Below the pieces are notes generated by a model. It saw only the letters and a list, made by a program, of their open reading frames with translations. It did not search any database and was not told the origin of the DNA. Shown here piece after piece: positions 24,447 through 41,000 of a DNA stretch of 64,000 nucleotides. Position numbers and translations under genes: made by a program. Location: contig OX463784.1 in the NCBI GenBank assembly GCA_949825025.1, forward strand, positions 8,687,431 through 8,751,430, written 5' to 3'. Each line of letters opens with the position of its first letter. The first letter of the stretch is position 1. The stretch is from Siphlonurus alternatus. Taxonomy: Eukaryota; Arthropoda; Insecta; Ephemeroptera; Siphlonuridae.

Positions 24447-25390
24447 TAAGATAAAAAATAACTAAATAAAAAGAATAGTTGTATATACGTATAAAATAAT
24501 AAATTAAATATGACAAAAATTAGCAAATAATAAAAATTATGATTTTTATTGGTGTGCTGTTTCATGTTGCTGTTGATAATGCGTAAGACAAAAAATACTT
24601 AAGTCATGCTCAGGTTTATAGTACAATACAGTAAATGTCTCCATGTATTTTGTAAGCATGTAAATATAATTATATATATATACTTACTAATTAGTCTACT
24701 TACATATATATATATATAATCTAATTTGAAACCCCAAACCTTCCGAAACCCTAACTTAGCATTTCACGGGCTCTTCCGGAACGGGGGCGGCCACAGCCTT
24801 GCAATGTATCCCGGCATTTGCCTGCGACTGAGGAAAACGTGGAAACCTAACCAGGATGGACGTTATATCTTTTGTCAATGAGTACAATGGTCCAAAGTTA
24901 GGGAAACCACATAGTGGAAAAGCGCAACGATCTACCTCTGGGTGGGAAACGTAGTTTTTGTTGAAAAAAATAATGAAATTGAATTATAAAATTGGCTAAC
25001 AGTTAAGAAACAACGCTTTTTTTGAAAAATAAAATAAGACAAAAATTAGCAAATAAAAAAAAATATATAGCGTTCATTGGTGTGCTATTTTGTGTTGATA
25101 ATACGAAAGACAAAAAAAAATTACTTGTTATAATGCTAAGGTGAATAGTACAATACAGTAAATGCAAGTCAATAAATTTAATACATGTAGTAACTAAATA
25201 TAAAGATAACAATACAAGGACAAATACTTTTACTGATTGTTGCAGTTATTACAAAAAATATATAAACAAATTGGGTTCTTTCGTGCGGAGTAATATAAAG
25301 ATAATATTTTTTGACATGTATTTTGTATCAGTTGAAAATATGAAGCATATAAAAATAAAATAAAAGTGTTTTTCATACATTGCAAGGTTA
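24447..25390. other. Intergenic between genes 1 and 2
   Basis: Apart from the SINE (24720-24967), a 100-bp stretch near 24508-24600 (GACAAAAATTAGCAAATAA, TTGGTGTGCT) recurs at 25026-25110 on the far side of the SINE, so a local duplication flanks it. Confidence 0.55.
24720..24967 (-). mobile_element. 5S-derived SINE, 5' truncated
   Basis: Body and tail only (minus strand: CACCCAGAGGTAGATCGTTG-like to GGAAGGTTTGGGGTTTC); the 5S head is missing. Confidence 0.75.
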
Positions 25391-25477
25391 CTGAAAGTCA
25401 AACGCATTGCAAGTAAGTGTTTCGTAGGAGGTATATAGGCGAAGACTCTCTTTAAACTGTGCCACATTTTACTTGCA
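25391..25477 (+). promoter_or_regulatory. Gene 2 upstream region with shared family motif
   Basis: AGTCAAACGCATTGC begins at 25396 and GTATATAGGC lies at 25431-25440, 38 bp before the ATG. The first motif is shared with gene 1 (AGTCAAACGTA) and gene 4; the second looks like a TATA box. Confidence 0.55.
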
Positions 25478-29456
<3,979 letters not shown>

Positions 29457-29529
29457 TTTTTGCAGAAATTGAGTATTTAATTAATTAGTGTTTAACAGTG
29501 TTAAAATGAATCTGATACATTTATTATAA

Positions 29530-29869
29530 TGGACAACCTACATGAAATTTTTTTTTATTGCAGAAATGAATAGGGGGCACCAAATTGTGCTACTCTGAAT
29601 TTTTTCAGATTTTTTTGAGACCCGGAACTATTTTTAAATAATTATTGAAAGTTCTTTGAATTAAGTTGGCACCCCTGAAACCTTTTAATAAAAAGGATAG
29701 GACCGAGACTCGCCTATTGACGCCTACAGGGGGCGTGGCTGAACATTCAATAATTATTTAAAAATAGTTAGACTGGGTTTCAAAAAAAAGCTCAAAAAAT
29801 TCTCAGTGGCATAATTTGTTACCCTCTATTTATTTCTGCAATAAACAATTTTCATGTAGGTTTTCCATT
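29530..29869. repeat. Family C inverted-repeat element (C1, just after gene 2)
   Basis: TGGACAACCTACATG ... CATGTAGGTTTTCCA, arms related to family A (ATTGCAGAAATGAATAG), centre GGCACCCCTGAAACC ... GGGGGCGTGGC in place of TGACGTCA. Confidence 0.75.
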
Positions 29870-30959
29870 AATATAACTTTTCATTTTATATCTAGATATA
29901 TCTAAAAATTCATGCAAATTACAGTAAATTATAACTTAATCTTACATTTTATATTAATTCTATTATAGTTTGATGGGAAAGCAATAGAAAGAAAATTATG
30001 TTTATGCAGTATATTATATCAGTGTAATAACATATACAATAATGTACAATTTTAATATAGTTATATAAACTTATATATTATATACAAATGAAAATGTTTA
30101 AATAATTTGTAATAAAATTTTATTTGATAAATTTTTGTATCATTGTTTTGAAAATTATTACGGTGTCTTCAAATAAGAAACAGTTAAATTTATTAATTAA
30201 AAAAAATTAAATTTGAAACATGCAATTTAATGATAAATTTTTCTAAATTAATTATTATTTTTCCAAATATAATTTTGATTATATTCACTTCTATATCTTT
30301 ATTTCAATAACCACCACTGTAATATTTTTCATATAAATATATAAATAAATATGCAAGAAAATTAATTTTGAATTATTTGTTAAACCCTTTTTGTTTATAA
30401 TAAAGTTTTGAATAAACACTAATTAAGTTAATTAAAGTGATAAAAGAAAATGGATTTCAAACTATAGTATTTAAGTTTGAAAAGAGATTTGTACTAATTG
30501 TTCACAATCATTTTATTGCTCTTCGATTATACAACAATATAAGCACGTCATAATGAAAAAAAATAGCCACAAACAAGTTGAAAGTACATCATTGAAACAC
30601 ATAAAAAATAATCCTGCATACAAACAAAATCAAAGCAGTATATAAAATTGATTATAATATAATCACATGCACCCTGCAATTGAATCCAAACAATCACTGC
30701 AAAACATGACAGTATAATATATATATAATAACATGACAATTTCCCTGTAATGAAAAATTATGAAATAATTTTATTATTTTTCTTGCTGAATTTTGCAATT
30801 TTGTTCTGCTGAGCTCATAAAAAAAATGTAAAATGATTGTAAAACAGCACCTCCTTAAGGGTTCCGGCCTTGGTAGGACTGCATTGTTGTTTTTTATCAA
30901 TCAAAATATTCAAAAAAATATATGTATGAATATTTTCATATTTTATTTAACACTCCCAC
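29870..30959. other. Intergenic between genes 2 and 3, no other gene seen
   Basis: Very AT-rich; short minus-strand frames at 30548-30900 have no supporting features. Confidence 0.6.
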
Positions 30960-31212
30960 CCTCAACATTGTAGGTATAAACATCACTTCATGATTTATGT
31001 CCCTTCGTGTATATTTGCAATGAAGCGTAAAAACACGATATGAATTTTTTTTGTATGCATTTTAATGTCAATTTTTATCAAAAACACGTAAATATTAAAA
31101 AAGTTAAAAATTCATTTTTTTTAATGCAATCAATTCAAACGCAGTACACGAAGGTGACTCAGGGTATGTATGAAGGTGGCTACTACCTGAGAATGATGAC
31201 ACTTGACTTGCA
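30960..31212 (+). repeat. Inverted duplication arm, 5' flank of gene 3
   Basis: Stretches such as CCTTCGTGTAT, GCAATGAAGCG and ATGCATTTTAAT occur in the same order in reverse complement at about 41380-41530, upstream of gene 4. The duplication therefore includes at least about 250 bp of 5' flank as well as the gene. Confidence 0.6.
31130..31212 (+). promoter_or_regulatory. Gene 3 upstream region, shared with gene 4
   Basis: TTCAAACGCAGTACACGAAG (31134-31153) is followed by GGTATGTATGAAGGTGGC as the TATA-like region. A near-copy lies upstream of gene 4. The block between the motif and the ATG is almost unchanged between the two genes. Confidence 0.55.
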
Positions 31213-34200
31213 ATGGTGACCCGTAAGTTTGTTGTGTGTGCCGTCCTTTGGACCTTCGTTTTTCTTTTAGGTAAGTATTTTGGAGTTAATATTTCCTTAT
31301 AAAGAAAAATTGATTGTGAATAATGCATTTTTTTAATGATAATTTACAATATTTTATACTGGCCAGGGTATAAAAATAAGAGATAACCCTGTCGGCCCCA
31401 AGAGAAAATGTATGAAGTCGGTATTACATGAAAACAATTTTGCATTTACAATTTTTTCTTTTAAGATAATTGCATCTCCATAAAAACAAATGAAGTTCAA
31501 GTTTTCTGGAAAAATTGTATCGTGTACGGTGTAATACCTTATAATAATAATAGTCCTTAACATATTTTCAAAAAGCTTAATTGATAATAAATAATATTAA
31601 TTTAAATTAAAATTTATTAGGGTTAACTGTTAAATTACAATTAAATTTAAATTCTTTATATTAGTCCAATGGAGTACCGACCTCAAATTTTTTTATTGCA
31701 GAAATGGATAGAGGGTGCAAAAATATGCTACTAGCTCTGATTTTTTTCAGATTTTTTAGGGACCGGGAATTATTTGCTAACAAGTTTTGGCGAGGTCGGG
31801 TTCGATCTTTTATTAAGAGAGGCGGCAAGAGGCGGCACTTTTTCTGCACTTTCAATAATTTTTTAAAAATACTTCCCGGTCTCAGAAAAATCTGAAAAAT
31901 TCAGAGTAGCATATTTTTGCACTCTCTATCCATTTCTGCGATAAAAAATTTTGAGGTTGGTTCTCCATTCCAAATACATTTATGCATATATTAATATAAA
32001 GTATAAATAAAGCATTTTATGCATGGGTATAAGGTATTTAGGTGTTTAGAATCAACGAAAGTCACTATAGCATTGCTTTTTTTTTTAAACTTTTATATTT
32101 AACCTGAATTAACTCTTATGAGAATTAGTGTAACTGAAGTTAAAATATTTAAGATATTTTTCTTAAAGTTGTTAGTTATTAAAAAGGTTCAATATAAAAT
32201 TAATTTTTTAAAAATTTAAGTCACATAATATTTATATGGAGTATAACTTTTTTTTATTTGAATGTAGAAAATGTCAGATATAGGTTTATTTTTTTATTGG
32301 TAAATATTAGATATTATTCCTATTATATTTTAATAATGTATGGAAAATATGACTTTTACTACATACTTATATTTAATATACACATAATACACTTTCATTT
32401 AATTAAATATATAATTTATAATTTAATTTGAAAATATGAAAAATACCTTTTAAAATTTTAGGTGTTTCTGCTGGAGAAAGAAATGTGGTAAGTTTTTAAT
32501 TATTATTGGCAATTTTATCATTGATACCTTGGCGCAACCCTTAGGGAGTATCAAAATATTCATACCCTTAACTGTAGCATTAATTAACCCGATTTCAATA
32601 AAAGGGGATGGAAGCAATTAAATCGATTAAAATGTACACAATATCTTTAAAAAATATGCAATATGTAATTCTTATACCTGGCAAGGTATATCCGTCAAAT
32701 TATATTTATAAAATTAAAATTTATTTCAACACAGGTCATTTGAATTATCCCCCTGCCCCTCATTTATCTTTGATAATGCCTGTAATAAACAAGACAGTGA
32801 CAATATTATCCATATATTAGGGTTAAGTGAAACCTAATAAATACATAAAATGTATCATTTTAGTTAGTAAAGTTGTAAATACATAATATTAATTAAGTAT
32901 TTATTAGTAACGACTTTTTCAGGCTCGGACTGACCATAAGGCTGGGTCAGGGATCCCTGACTGGCCCCTCAGATTCTTAACACAAGGGCATAGAAAAAGT
33001 GGCCTCAGACCCCCTGAAAAGTGGCCCCTACTGCCTGTAATGCCTATATGGCCCTGACTGGCACCTAGCTTCCCAGTCCGAGTCTGAACTTTTTTTTATA
33101 AAATATTGATATTTAAATCAAATTTTAATTTCGCCTTGTTTTTCAGGATCAGAAACTAAAGAAGACTCAATTTGAAACAATTGACATACCTAAACTAAAC
33201 TTTTCTGAATTAGAAGATTTAGAATCGTCAAAGTCGATTTACGGTGATTTATATAAAAGACTTGATGCGCTTAGAAAAACACTTGAAATTCAAATTTTTG
33301 GCTCCACTTCCCCTCCAAGGACAAGCACTACAAGTACTACAACAAAAAAGCCAACTATTAGTCCAGAAGCTGAACAAGCCATTGCAAATTTTTTATCAGA
33401 ACAAAAAATTACTAAAGAATTAGCCACTAAATTCATCGAACAAATTTCTCCTGCTGCTATTAAATATTACAATGATAAAAGTACTTTGCTTCTTCCAATT
33501 GCAAACTTACCTGGAGTTTGTAAAAGTATTTATCGAATTGCCGATCATTGGTTTCAATCGATTTCAATTACTTTAACTCAACCTATAGATAAATGGATTA
33601 AAGATTTTAAAACAATTGAAATTGAAATAGAAAAAGATATTGCAAATTTAACAACGACATCTGATAATTGTACAAGTGATATTTTAACAGATTCTATAAT
33701 TAAAAAAACAACTTTTATTTCGTTTATACGTTCTAAACTTGAAAATTTTGATACAAATGTTGAATATAAATTTAATAATTTTTGTGAAAATGACATAAGT
33801 ACACAGTTGTACAAAATTATTAACTCTTTTTGTCCTGTTGACAATAATACTACCAATCCACCGGTCGGTAGAAATATTGTCACATATGAAGTGGAAGGTC
33901 ATTTTAGCGAACGTTTTATAACATCTCAATCTAATGTAGAAAAAATAATTAATGAAAATTTTGAAACTTTACCCTCAAAAGTTTTTGGTATTTTAGAACC
34001 ATTAAAAAGAAATAGATCATCTTATTTTAATTTATCTGATTTTATGTTACAATATTATTATAAATATAATTATACAATTAAAAATTATACACAAATATAT
34101 AATGTAATTTCTCAAAAAATTAATTATACTCTTAATAATTCATCACCTGATGGTATGTGTAATACATTAGCACAAGTTGCAAATATTATTGCATACCAAA

Positions 34201-34562
34201 ATATTTATCTTAGAGATATTAATTTAGAACAAATTTTAAATGATTTTCTTATTAGAACTGAAACTGATGATATTGATTCAGCAGTTGAAACGGCAATGTT
34301 ATTGTGGGATATATGCAAACTTCAGAGTCAGTATGAAATTCTTATATATTTTAAGAAAAGATATTCGTATTATTTAGATGACCTTTTTGAAGATGCGTCC
34401 CGTTTTGTGGCTGCTGATACCTATCTTGTTGATGTACGAAATCTGATTGATTTAATGTTCTGTATTTGTGAGTTTGAGATCTCCTATCCAATTTTTCCTT
34501 TAAGTACTCCAATACCTGCTTATTCTTCTTCAACTACAACACCATATCCTTCTACATGTTAG
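31213..34562 (+). CDS. Gene 3: secreted two-module cysteine protein, close paralogue of gene 4
   Basis: Exons 31213-31270 (58 nt), 32462-32487 (26-nt microexon) and 33147-34562 (stop TAG) give 499 residues. The long exon is open from its acceptor at 33147, but it has no ATG until well inside, so a simple ORF scan misses its first 113 codons. The signal core is MVTRKFVVCAVLWTF and the microexon gives GVSAGERNV. Then come SKSIYGDLY, GSTSPPR and a Ser/Thr linker (TSTTSTTTKKPT). Module 1 has Cys153, 203, 241 and 257; module 2 has Cys366, 418, 467 and 469. The C-terminal tail is again Ser/Thr/Pro-rich and ends in Cys499. About ten N-x-S/T sequons are visible. Intron 1 contains an A element and a P repeat; intron 2 contains the short R element. 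The gene converges with gene 4. Confidence 0.87.
31395..31545. repeat. Family P repeat (P2, gene 3 intron 1)
   Basis: GCATCTCCATAAAAACAAAT ... GAAGTTCAAGTTTTCTGG ... GGTGTAATACC, as in P1; GGTATTACATG near its left side suggests an inverted terminal pair. Confidence 0.55.
31668..31969. repeat. Family A inverted-repeat element (A6, gene 3 intron 1)
   Basis: Terminal arms kept, but the centre (TTTGCTAACAAGTTTTGG ... GGCGGCAAGAGGCGGC) is diverged and lacks TGACGTCA. Confidence 0.7.
32932..33086. repeat. Family R short element in gene 3 intron 2
   Basis: GGCTCGGACTG ... CAGTCCGAGTCTG inverted ends; interior rich in GGCCCCTGA-like words and more GC-rich than the intron. Confidence 0.65.
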
Positions 34563-34605
34563 ATTTTAACGTTTTGGGGGGATACATGACCAAAATATGC
34601 ATGTC

Positions 34606-34727
34606 AATGGAGTATTGACCTCAATTTTTTTATTGCAGAAATGGATAGAGCGTGCAAAGTTATGCTACTCTGATTTTTTTCAGATTTTTTAGAGCCCGGG
34701 AACTATTTTTAAAAAATTATTGAAAGT
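34606..34727. repeat. Family A half element (A7, 44 bp after gene 3 stop)
   Basis: Left arm only, AATGGAGTATTGACC to TTATTGAAAGT, then unrelated sequence; the right arm is missing. Confidence 0.75.
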
Positions 34728-34865
34728 AATCAATCAATTAACGATTTTAACGTCAATAGTAAATGGAAGTAGTGAGGATATGGCTCACTTCTGAAGTCAA
34801 CTGCATGCTTTTTCCAAAATTTCCAACTTTTTTGTTGATTTTTGGTGACGTCATGTCATGTACCC

Positions 34866-34991
34866 TTAAGTGAGTAGTTTCTGGCCGTTCTAATTTTATC
34901 TTAGCATAACAATTTTACACATAGAGGACAGAGTACTGTAGACCAATCTGCAAAATTTTATAACTTAAATTACAACAGAAAACTCTGTATA

Positions 34992-34995
<4 letters not shown>
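34866..34995. repeat. Family H fragment ending in a poly-A tract
   Basis: GAGTAGTTTCTGGCCGTTCT ... GACCAATCTGCAAAATTTTA matches the H interior; the right end is replaced by A(45). Confidence 0.5.

Positions 34996-35042
<47 letters not shown>
34996..35042. repeat. Poly-A tract
   Basis: About 45 A. Another of about 36 A is at 17808-17843, and a T run at 42070-42092. Confidence 0.95.
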
Positions 35043-35043
<1 letters not shown>

Positions 35044-35723
35044 AGAGTTGCAAATTGTTATAATTTTGAAGCAGGCATTTAATTATATATTATATTAACA
35101 CTATACTATAGGGAAAAAAACGTCATTGCTGCAAAAAATTACACCTAAAGCAGCACATAATATAATTACGACTTTCTGATTTGCACGCTATTTTGTTTAC
35201 TTCACATATTATAATTCCATCTTTTATTTTATGATCTTTGTTTATCACCATATTCACATATTATATTGTATTTAATTATTACTACTGGCCTTTATTTCTA
35301 TACGTTCAATATTTTTTTTTTTTATTTATTGTTATGATTTGTTACTAATTTTTTTTTACTATAAAATTGTATGCAATAAAACTCTTAATTATCAATTTTG
35401 AAATTTCGTCTTATTATTTGGGTATTATTTTGCTTCATTACTAGTTTGTTAACATCCATCCTTACCCTTTCCAAGGAAGTCAACTTAGAAGTTCAGTAGC
35501 CAGTTTAATAGACTCCTGATGATAAGCTGGTTTCATTGAAATTTATACTGAACATTTGCGATGATTATTTTCTTATTCTAATTGAAAAATTACATCTTTT
35601 ACTGATGCTTTACACGTTTAAACCTTTTCCTCTTATAACTTGAATTTTGACTGAAAAACACAACTTGTTTCTTCCTCGCTCAGAACGAGACATAATTAAA
35701 AAAAACACGTAGATAGACATTAA

Positions 35724-36085
35724 TTAAGGGAAACATAACACGCCCCCAATGTTAAAAAAAAATCCTACACATGAAAATTATGAAAAAAAAAAATTAAATG
35801 TTCTCCTCTATATCTCCAATCAGTAGCTAAAATATAATCAGGTATACAAATTCGATCTATTTTTTGAGTTGTGAATTTTTAAATTTGACTACTTTAAAAT
35901 GGAAAAATCAAACTTCCATGTTAAATTAGTCCACTTCAAAAATTCATATAACTCAAAAACTAGCTCGTATTTGCATACCTGATATTTTATCTACTTATGG
36001 GGGATGTAGAGGAGAACTTTTTATATGTTTTTCATAATTTTCATGTGTGGGATTTTTTTTTTTTAACATTGGGCCTTACCCTTAA
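35724..36085. repeat. Family B foldback element (copy 3)
   Basis: Bounded by TTAAGGGAAACATAAC on the left and CCTTACCCTTAA on the right, i.e. TTAA at both edges, with the same palindromic interior. It lies between convergent genes 3 and 4. Confidence 0.75.
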
Positions 36086-36664
36086 AAGTGAATAAAAGAT
36101 AAAAAGTTATAATTTCGAGTGGTAAAAATTCGTAGAAAATATCTTAAAACACCCAACTATATTATATGGTCATATATATAACTGTGTTGTATAAACTTAG
36201 AGAGTGAATATTGTTATAATATTAGGTTCATTAAGTGTACGTACATATAGATCTTGTCTATGTAAATAAAACCTACTCAAACAGAAGAGAATATATTTGC
36301 ATAAATCTGTAACAGTTGTTTAACAACCTTGCTGCTAAAATAATAACAGGTCATTAATGTGGAAAACCAGAGCGGATAAATAAACATTGATATGTTTCAA
36401 TATTATTTCAGCAAACGTTAATTAACAAGGCTATGTGTACGTCATTTAATAGAAAACATGACGTAGATTAACCCTATCATTATCAAGGACTTTTTTCCCC
36501 ATGCAATATATTAAAGTATATATAAATGTATTGTATCGTAGAATGAAAAAGAGAGAGAATTAGGATAGGATAGTTAAGAAAAATAAATCTTTATTAAAAT
36601 AATATTTAATCAGCAATAAAATATTAAATACAATACATATTAACATCGAAATTATTCTCTATAA

Positions 36665-36900
36665 TGGACAATCTAAAAGCATTTTTTTTTATTGTAGAAA
36701 TGAATAAAGGTACGTCCTAAATTATGCTACTCTGAATTTTTTCTCAATTTTTTTTTTTAGCGAGAACTATATTTTTAAATAATTATTGAAAGTACGGCCA
36801 TGCCCCCTGGAGGGTTCAATAGGCATCTAGTCCCTATACTGTTTATTAAGGATTCAGGGGTACTAACTTAAAATTTACAGAAATTTCAATAATTATTAAA
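36665..36900. repeat. Family C element, right arm missing (C2)
   Basis: Left arm and centre (GCCATGCCCCCTGGAGG) present; it breaks where B copy 4 starts. Confidence 0.7.
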
Positions 36901-37240
36901 AAAAAATCTCTCACATGAAAATTATGAAAAAAAAAATTAAAATGTTCCCCTCTACATCCCCTATCAGTAGCTAAAATAACAGGTATACAAATTCAAGCTA
37001 GTTTTCGAGCTATGAATTTTTAAAGTTGACTATTTTAACATAGAAAAATGGAACTTCCATGCTAAATTAGCAAAATTTAAAAATTAATAACTTAAAAACT
37101 CCCTCGAATTTGTATACCTGATATTTTAGCTAATAGCTACTGATAGGGGATGTATTATATAGAGGAGAACATTTCTTTCTTTCATATTTTTCATTTGTGG
37201 GATTGTTTTTAACATTGGATGTGTTACCTTACCATTAACG
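36890..37240. repeat. Family B foldback element (copy 4, abutting a broken C element)
   Basis: Interior as in the other B copies (CCCCTATCAGTAGCTAAAAT). It begins exactly where the C copy at 36665-36900 loses its right arm, so it probably inserted into C, with later loss of the right part. Confidence 0.65.
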
Positions 37241-37522
37241 CGGGAACATTAAATTGAACTAACTGGCCAATAATACACGACGTCAACAAGAATGTTTATT
37301 TATTTTATTTATTTATTTCACCCGTGTAGATACAGTAATATATACATAAAAAAAACAACAACAAAAAGCAAGATAAAAATAATAAGATGTATTAAAAACA
37401 AAACAAAAAATAATAATAAAATATAAGTATAACACAAATTTTCTGGTGAGAATCAATACAGAACCAAAATAGCACCATAACACAAAAAGTGGTATTGATC
37501 CAATCACATATAAGTATCCAAT

Positions 37523-37847
37523 AATGGAGTATCGACCTCAATTTTTTTTATTGCAGAAATGGATAGTTATGCAAAGTTATGCTACCCTGATTTTTTCATA
37601 TTTTTTTAGAACCCGAGAAGTATTTTTAAAAAATTATTAAAAGTTCTTTTTGTGACGTCACGAGACGCCGCTCCTTAACAAAAAGATAGACCGACTTGCT
37701 GCCTCGTGACGTCACAAAAAGGACTTTCAATAATTTTTTAAAAATACTTCCCGGGCTCTAAAAAATCTGAAAAAAATCAGAGTAGCATAACTTTTTACTC
37801 TCTATCCATTTCTGATGCAATAAAAAAATGGAGGTCAATACTCTACT
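37523..37847. repeat. Family A inverted-repeat element (A8, between genes 3 and 4)
   Basis: Full length with GTGACGTCACGAGACGCC and CTCGTGACGTCACAAA; about 160 bp downstream of the gene 4 stop. Confidence 0.8.
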
Positions 37848-38010
37848 GGCTTTGTTAAAAATTAAATTATTAAACAGTCTTGAAGAAACCTCTTTTTAAA
37901 CATAAAGATATAATATAATTTAAATATAATTTTAATGTGGTGGTAAAAGCGCAGTTTGACTTCATAAGTGTCAACCTCACCACTCTTATTATTAATCTTG
38001 GAGTGAATTT

Positions 38011-41000
38011 CTATGTAGAAGGATATATGGGAGTCGTTGTTTGAAAAGTAGAATCAGCAAATTTGGAAATGGAATAAAAAATAGTTGTAGGAAAAATTGG
38101 ATAGGAGATCTCAAACCCACAAAAACAGAGCATTAAATCAATCAGTTCCTGAACGTCAACAAGAGAAGTATCAGAAAATAAAAAAGGGGACGTATTTTCA
38201 ATAAGTTCATTTCCATAATACAAAAATCTTGTTTCCAAATATGTAAGAAGTTCATACAGACTCCGAAGATCACATATATTATACCTTTCAACTGCTATAT
38301 CAATTGCTGATAAAAAATCATCAGTTTCAGTTCTTGTAATAAAATCATTTAAAACTTGTTCTAAGTTACTTACTCTGAGATATATATTTTGATAAGCAAT
38401 AAAATTTGCAACTTGTGCTAATGTATTACACATACCATCAGGTGATGAATTATTAATAGTATAATTAATTTGTTGAGAAATTACATAATACATTTGTATA
38501 CTATCTTTAATTGTATTATTAAATGATACCATTAAATGAGAATTAGTAAGATAAAGTGATCTAATTTCATTTAATCGTCGTAAAATAGCAAAATCTATCC
38601 ATGTTAAATTATAATATGTTTGTTCTGCCGATTGAGTGGTAGCAGTCATATATTTAGGATCAATTTTAAATTCAGGTGTGACAAGACTTCTACCTACAGG
38701 TGGATTAGTAGTATTATCTACAGGACAAAAAGAGTTAATAATTTTGAACAACTGTGTAGTTTTATCATCATCACAAATACTATCAAATTTATATTCAACA
38801 TTTGTTTCAAAAAAACTTTCAAGTTTAGAACGTGTAAACGAAATAAAAGTTGTTTTTTTAATTATAGAATCTGTTAAAATTTGACTTAAACAATTATCAG
38901 TAGTCGTTGTTAAATTTGCAATATCATTTTCTATGTCAATTTCAATTGTTTTAAAATCTTTAATCCATTTATCTATAGGTTGAGTTAAAAGAATTGAAAT
39001 CGATTGAAACCAATGATCGGCAATTCGATAAATACTTTTACAAACTCCAGGTAAGTTTGCAATTGGAAGAAGCAAATTACTTTTATCATTGTAATATTTA
39101 ATAGCAGCAGGAGAAATTTGTTCGATGAATTTAGTGGCTAATTCTTTAGTAATTTTTTGTTCTGATAAAAAATTTGCAATGGCTTGTTCAGTTGGCTTTT
39201 CTGTTGTAGTGCTCGTAGTACTTGTGGTGCTCGTAGTTGTTCTTGGAGCGGAAGTGGAGCCAAAAATTTGTATTTCAAGTGTTTTTCTAAGCTCATCAAG
39301 TATTTTATATAAATCATTGAAAATCGACTTTGACGATTCTAATTCAAAAGAGCTTAGGTTAGTTATATCAATTGCTTCAATATCAAATGCAGCCTTCTTT
39401 AGTTTTTGACCCTGAAAAAAAGGGATATAAAATATAATTTAAATATTAATATTTCTTCAAACTTTGTATAGCAATATCTAATTAATATTATGCAATTTAA
39501 AACTAATTATAATATAAAAATATCAGTTTTATTGTTAATTATAATTAAAAACTTACCTCATTGCTTATTCCAGCAGAAACGTCTGAAATTTTAAAATTTA
39601 TTTTAATATTTTGAAGTTAAATAATTTAAATAAATTAATGTATATTGTATTAATTATATAAATTAAACATAAATGGAATAAAAATGTTACATTTTTCATA
39701 CGAGAAGTCAATATTAATTATAATATACTACTTGCATAACAAAGTAGTCTCTAGTCTCTATATATTACTATCAAAACAAATAAGCATAATTATCTGATAT
39801 TTTCTATTTATACAAATTAATATTTTTTATACTCTATATAATATATAAAATAAATACGTTACTTTTAAATATGTTTAATTAAATATAATATGAGATGAAT
39901 TCTCGTAATATGTATGTATGTAACATTATAAAGAAAAATCTCTTAAATATTTTAAAGTTCTAAACTTATATTCTCATTAAATGGAGTTAATTCATGCAGG
40001 CTACACAAACTTTTTTAAAAAAATTCAATGCTTCAGTGTCTGTCGTTGCTTTTATTAAAATATCAGCAAATAGATTAATTACATTGATGCAAAATTCAAT
40101 TCACCACATTAAGACTATATTACACGATACAATGGAGTATCGACCTTAATTTTTTATTGCAGAAATGGATAGAGGGTGCAAAGTTTTGCTACCCTGATTT
40201 TTTTCAGATTTTTACAGCCCTGGAAGTATTTTTTAAAATATATTTCAAGTTCTTTTTGTGACGTCACGAGACGCCGCTCCTTAAGAAAAAGATAGGATTT
40301 GCCACCGAGTTTCAATAATTCAATAATTTTTTAAAAATACTTCCAGGGCTGTAAAAAATCATAACTTTGCACCCTCTATCTTTTTCTATAACAATAAAAA
40401 ATATGAGGTCGATACTCCATTTTTCAATAATTTTTCCTTAAAATAAATTTTTTATAAACACAAAATAAAGTAGTTTATTATAAATTTGTTATATTTTCCT
40501 TGTAAAAAAAATGTGTGCCATAATTAGAAAAATTTCATCGTGCAATATCGGTTTTAAATTATGATATATTTATTAGAATGAATTTAATTTTATTTATTTA
40601 TTAATTTTTTTATTAACCGAACTATATATCATGCAGCTTACATACATTATATGACATGAAATTGAGTAGAAAAGGATGTATAATACACATGATGTTATTG
40701 CTTTTATTTTAGCAACAAAACACATTTAAGGGTAAAATAACGCCGCCAATTTAAAAAAAAAATCCCTCACACGAAAGTTATGAAAAAAAAAAATTAAAAT
40801 GTTCTCCTCTACATCCCCTATCAGTAGCTAAAATATCAGGTGTACAAATACGATCTAGTTTTTGAGTTATGAATTTTTAAAGTTGACTAATTTAACATGG
40901 TGAAATGGAAATTCCATGCTAAATTAGTCAACTTTAAAAATTCATAACTCAAAAACTAGCTAGTATTTGTACATCTGAAATTTTAGCTACTGATAGGGGG

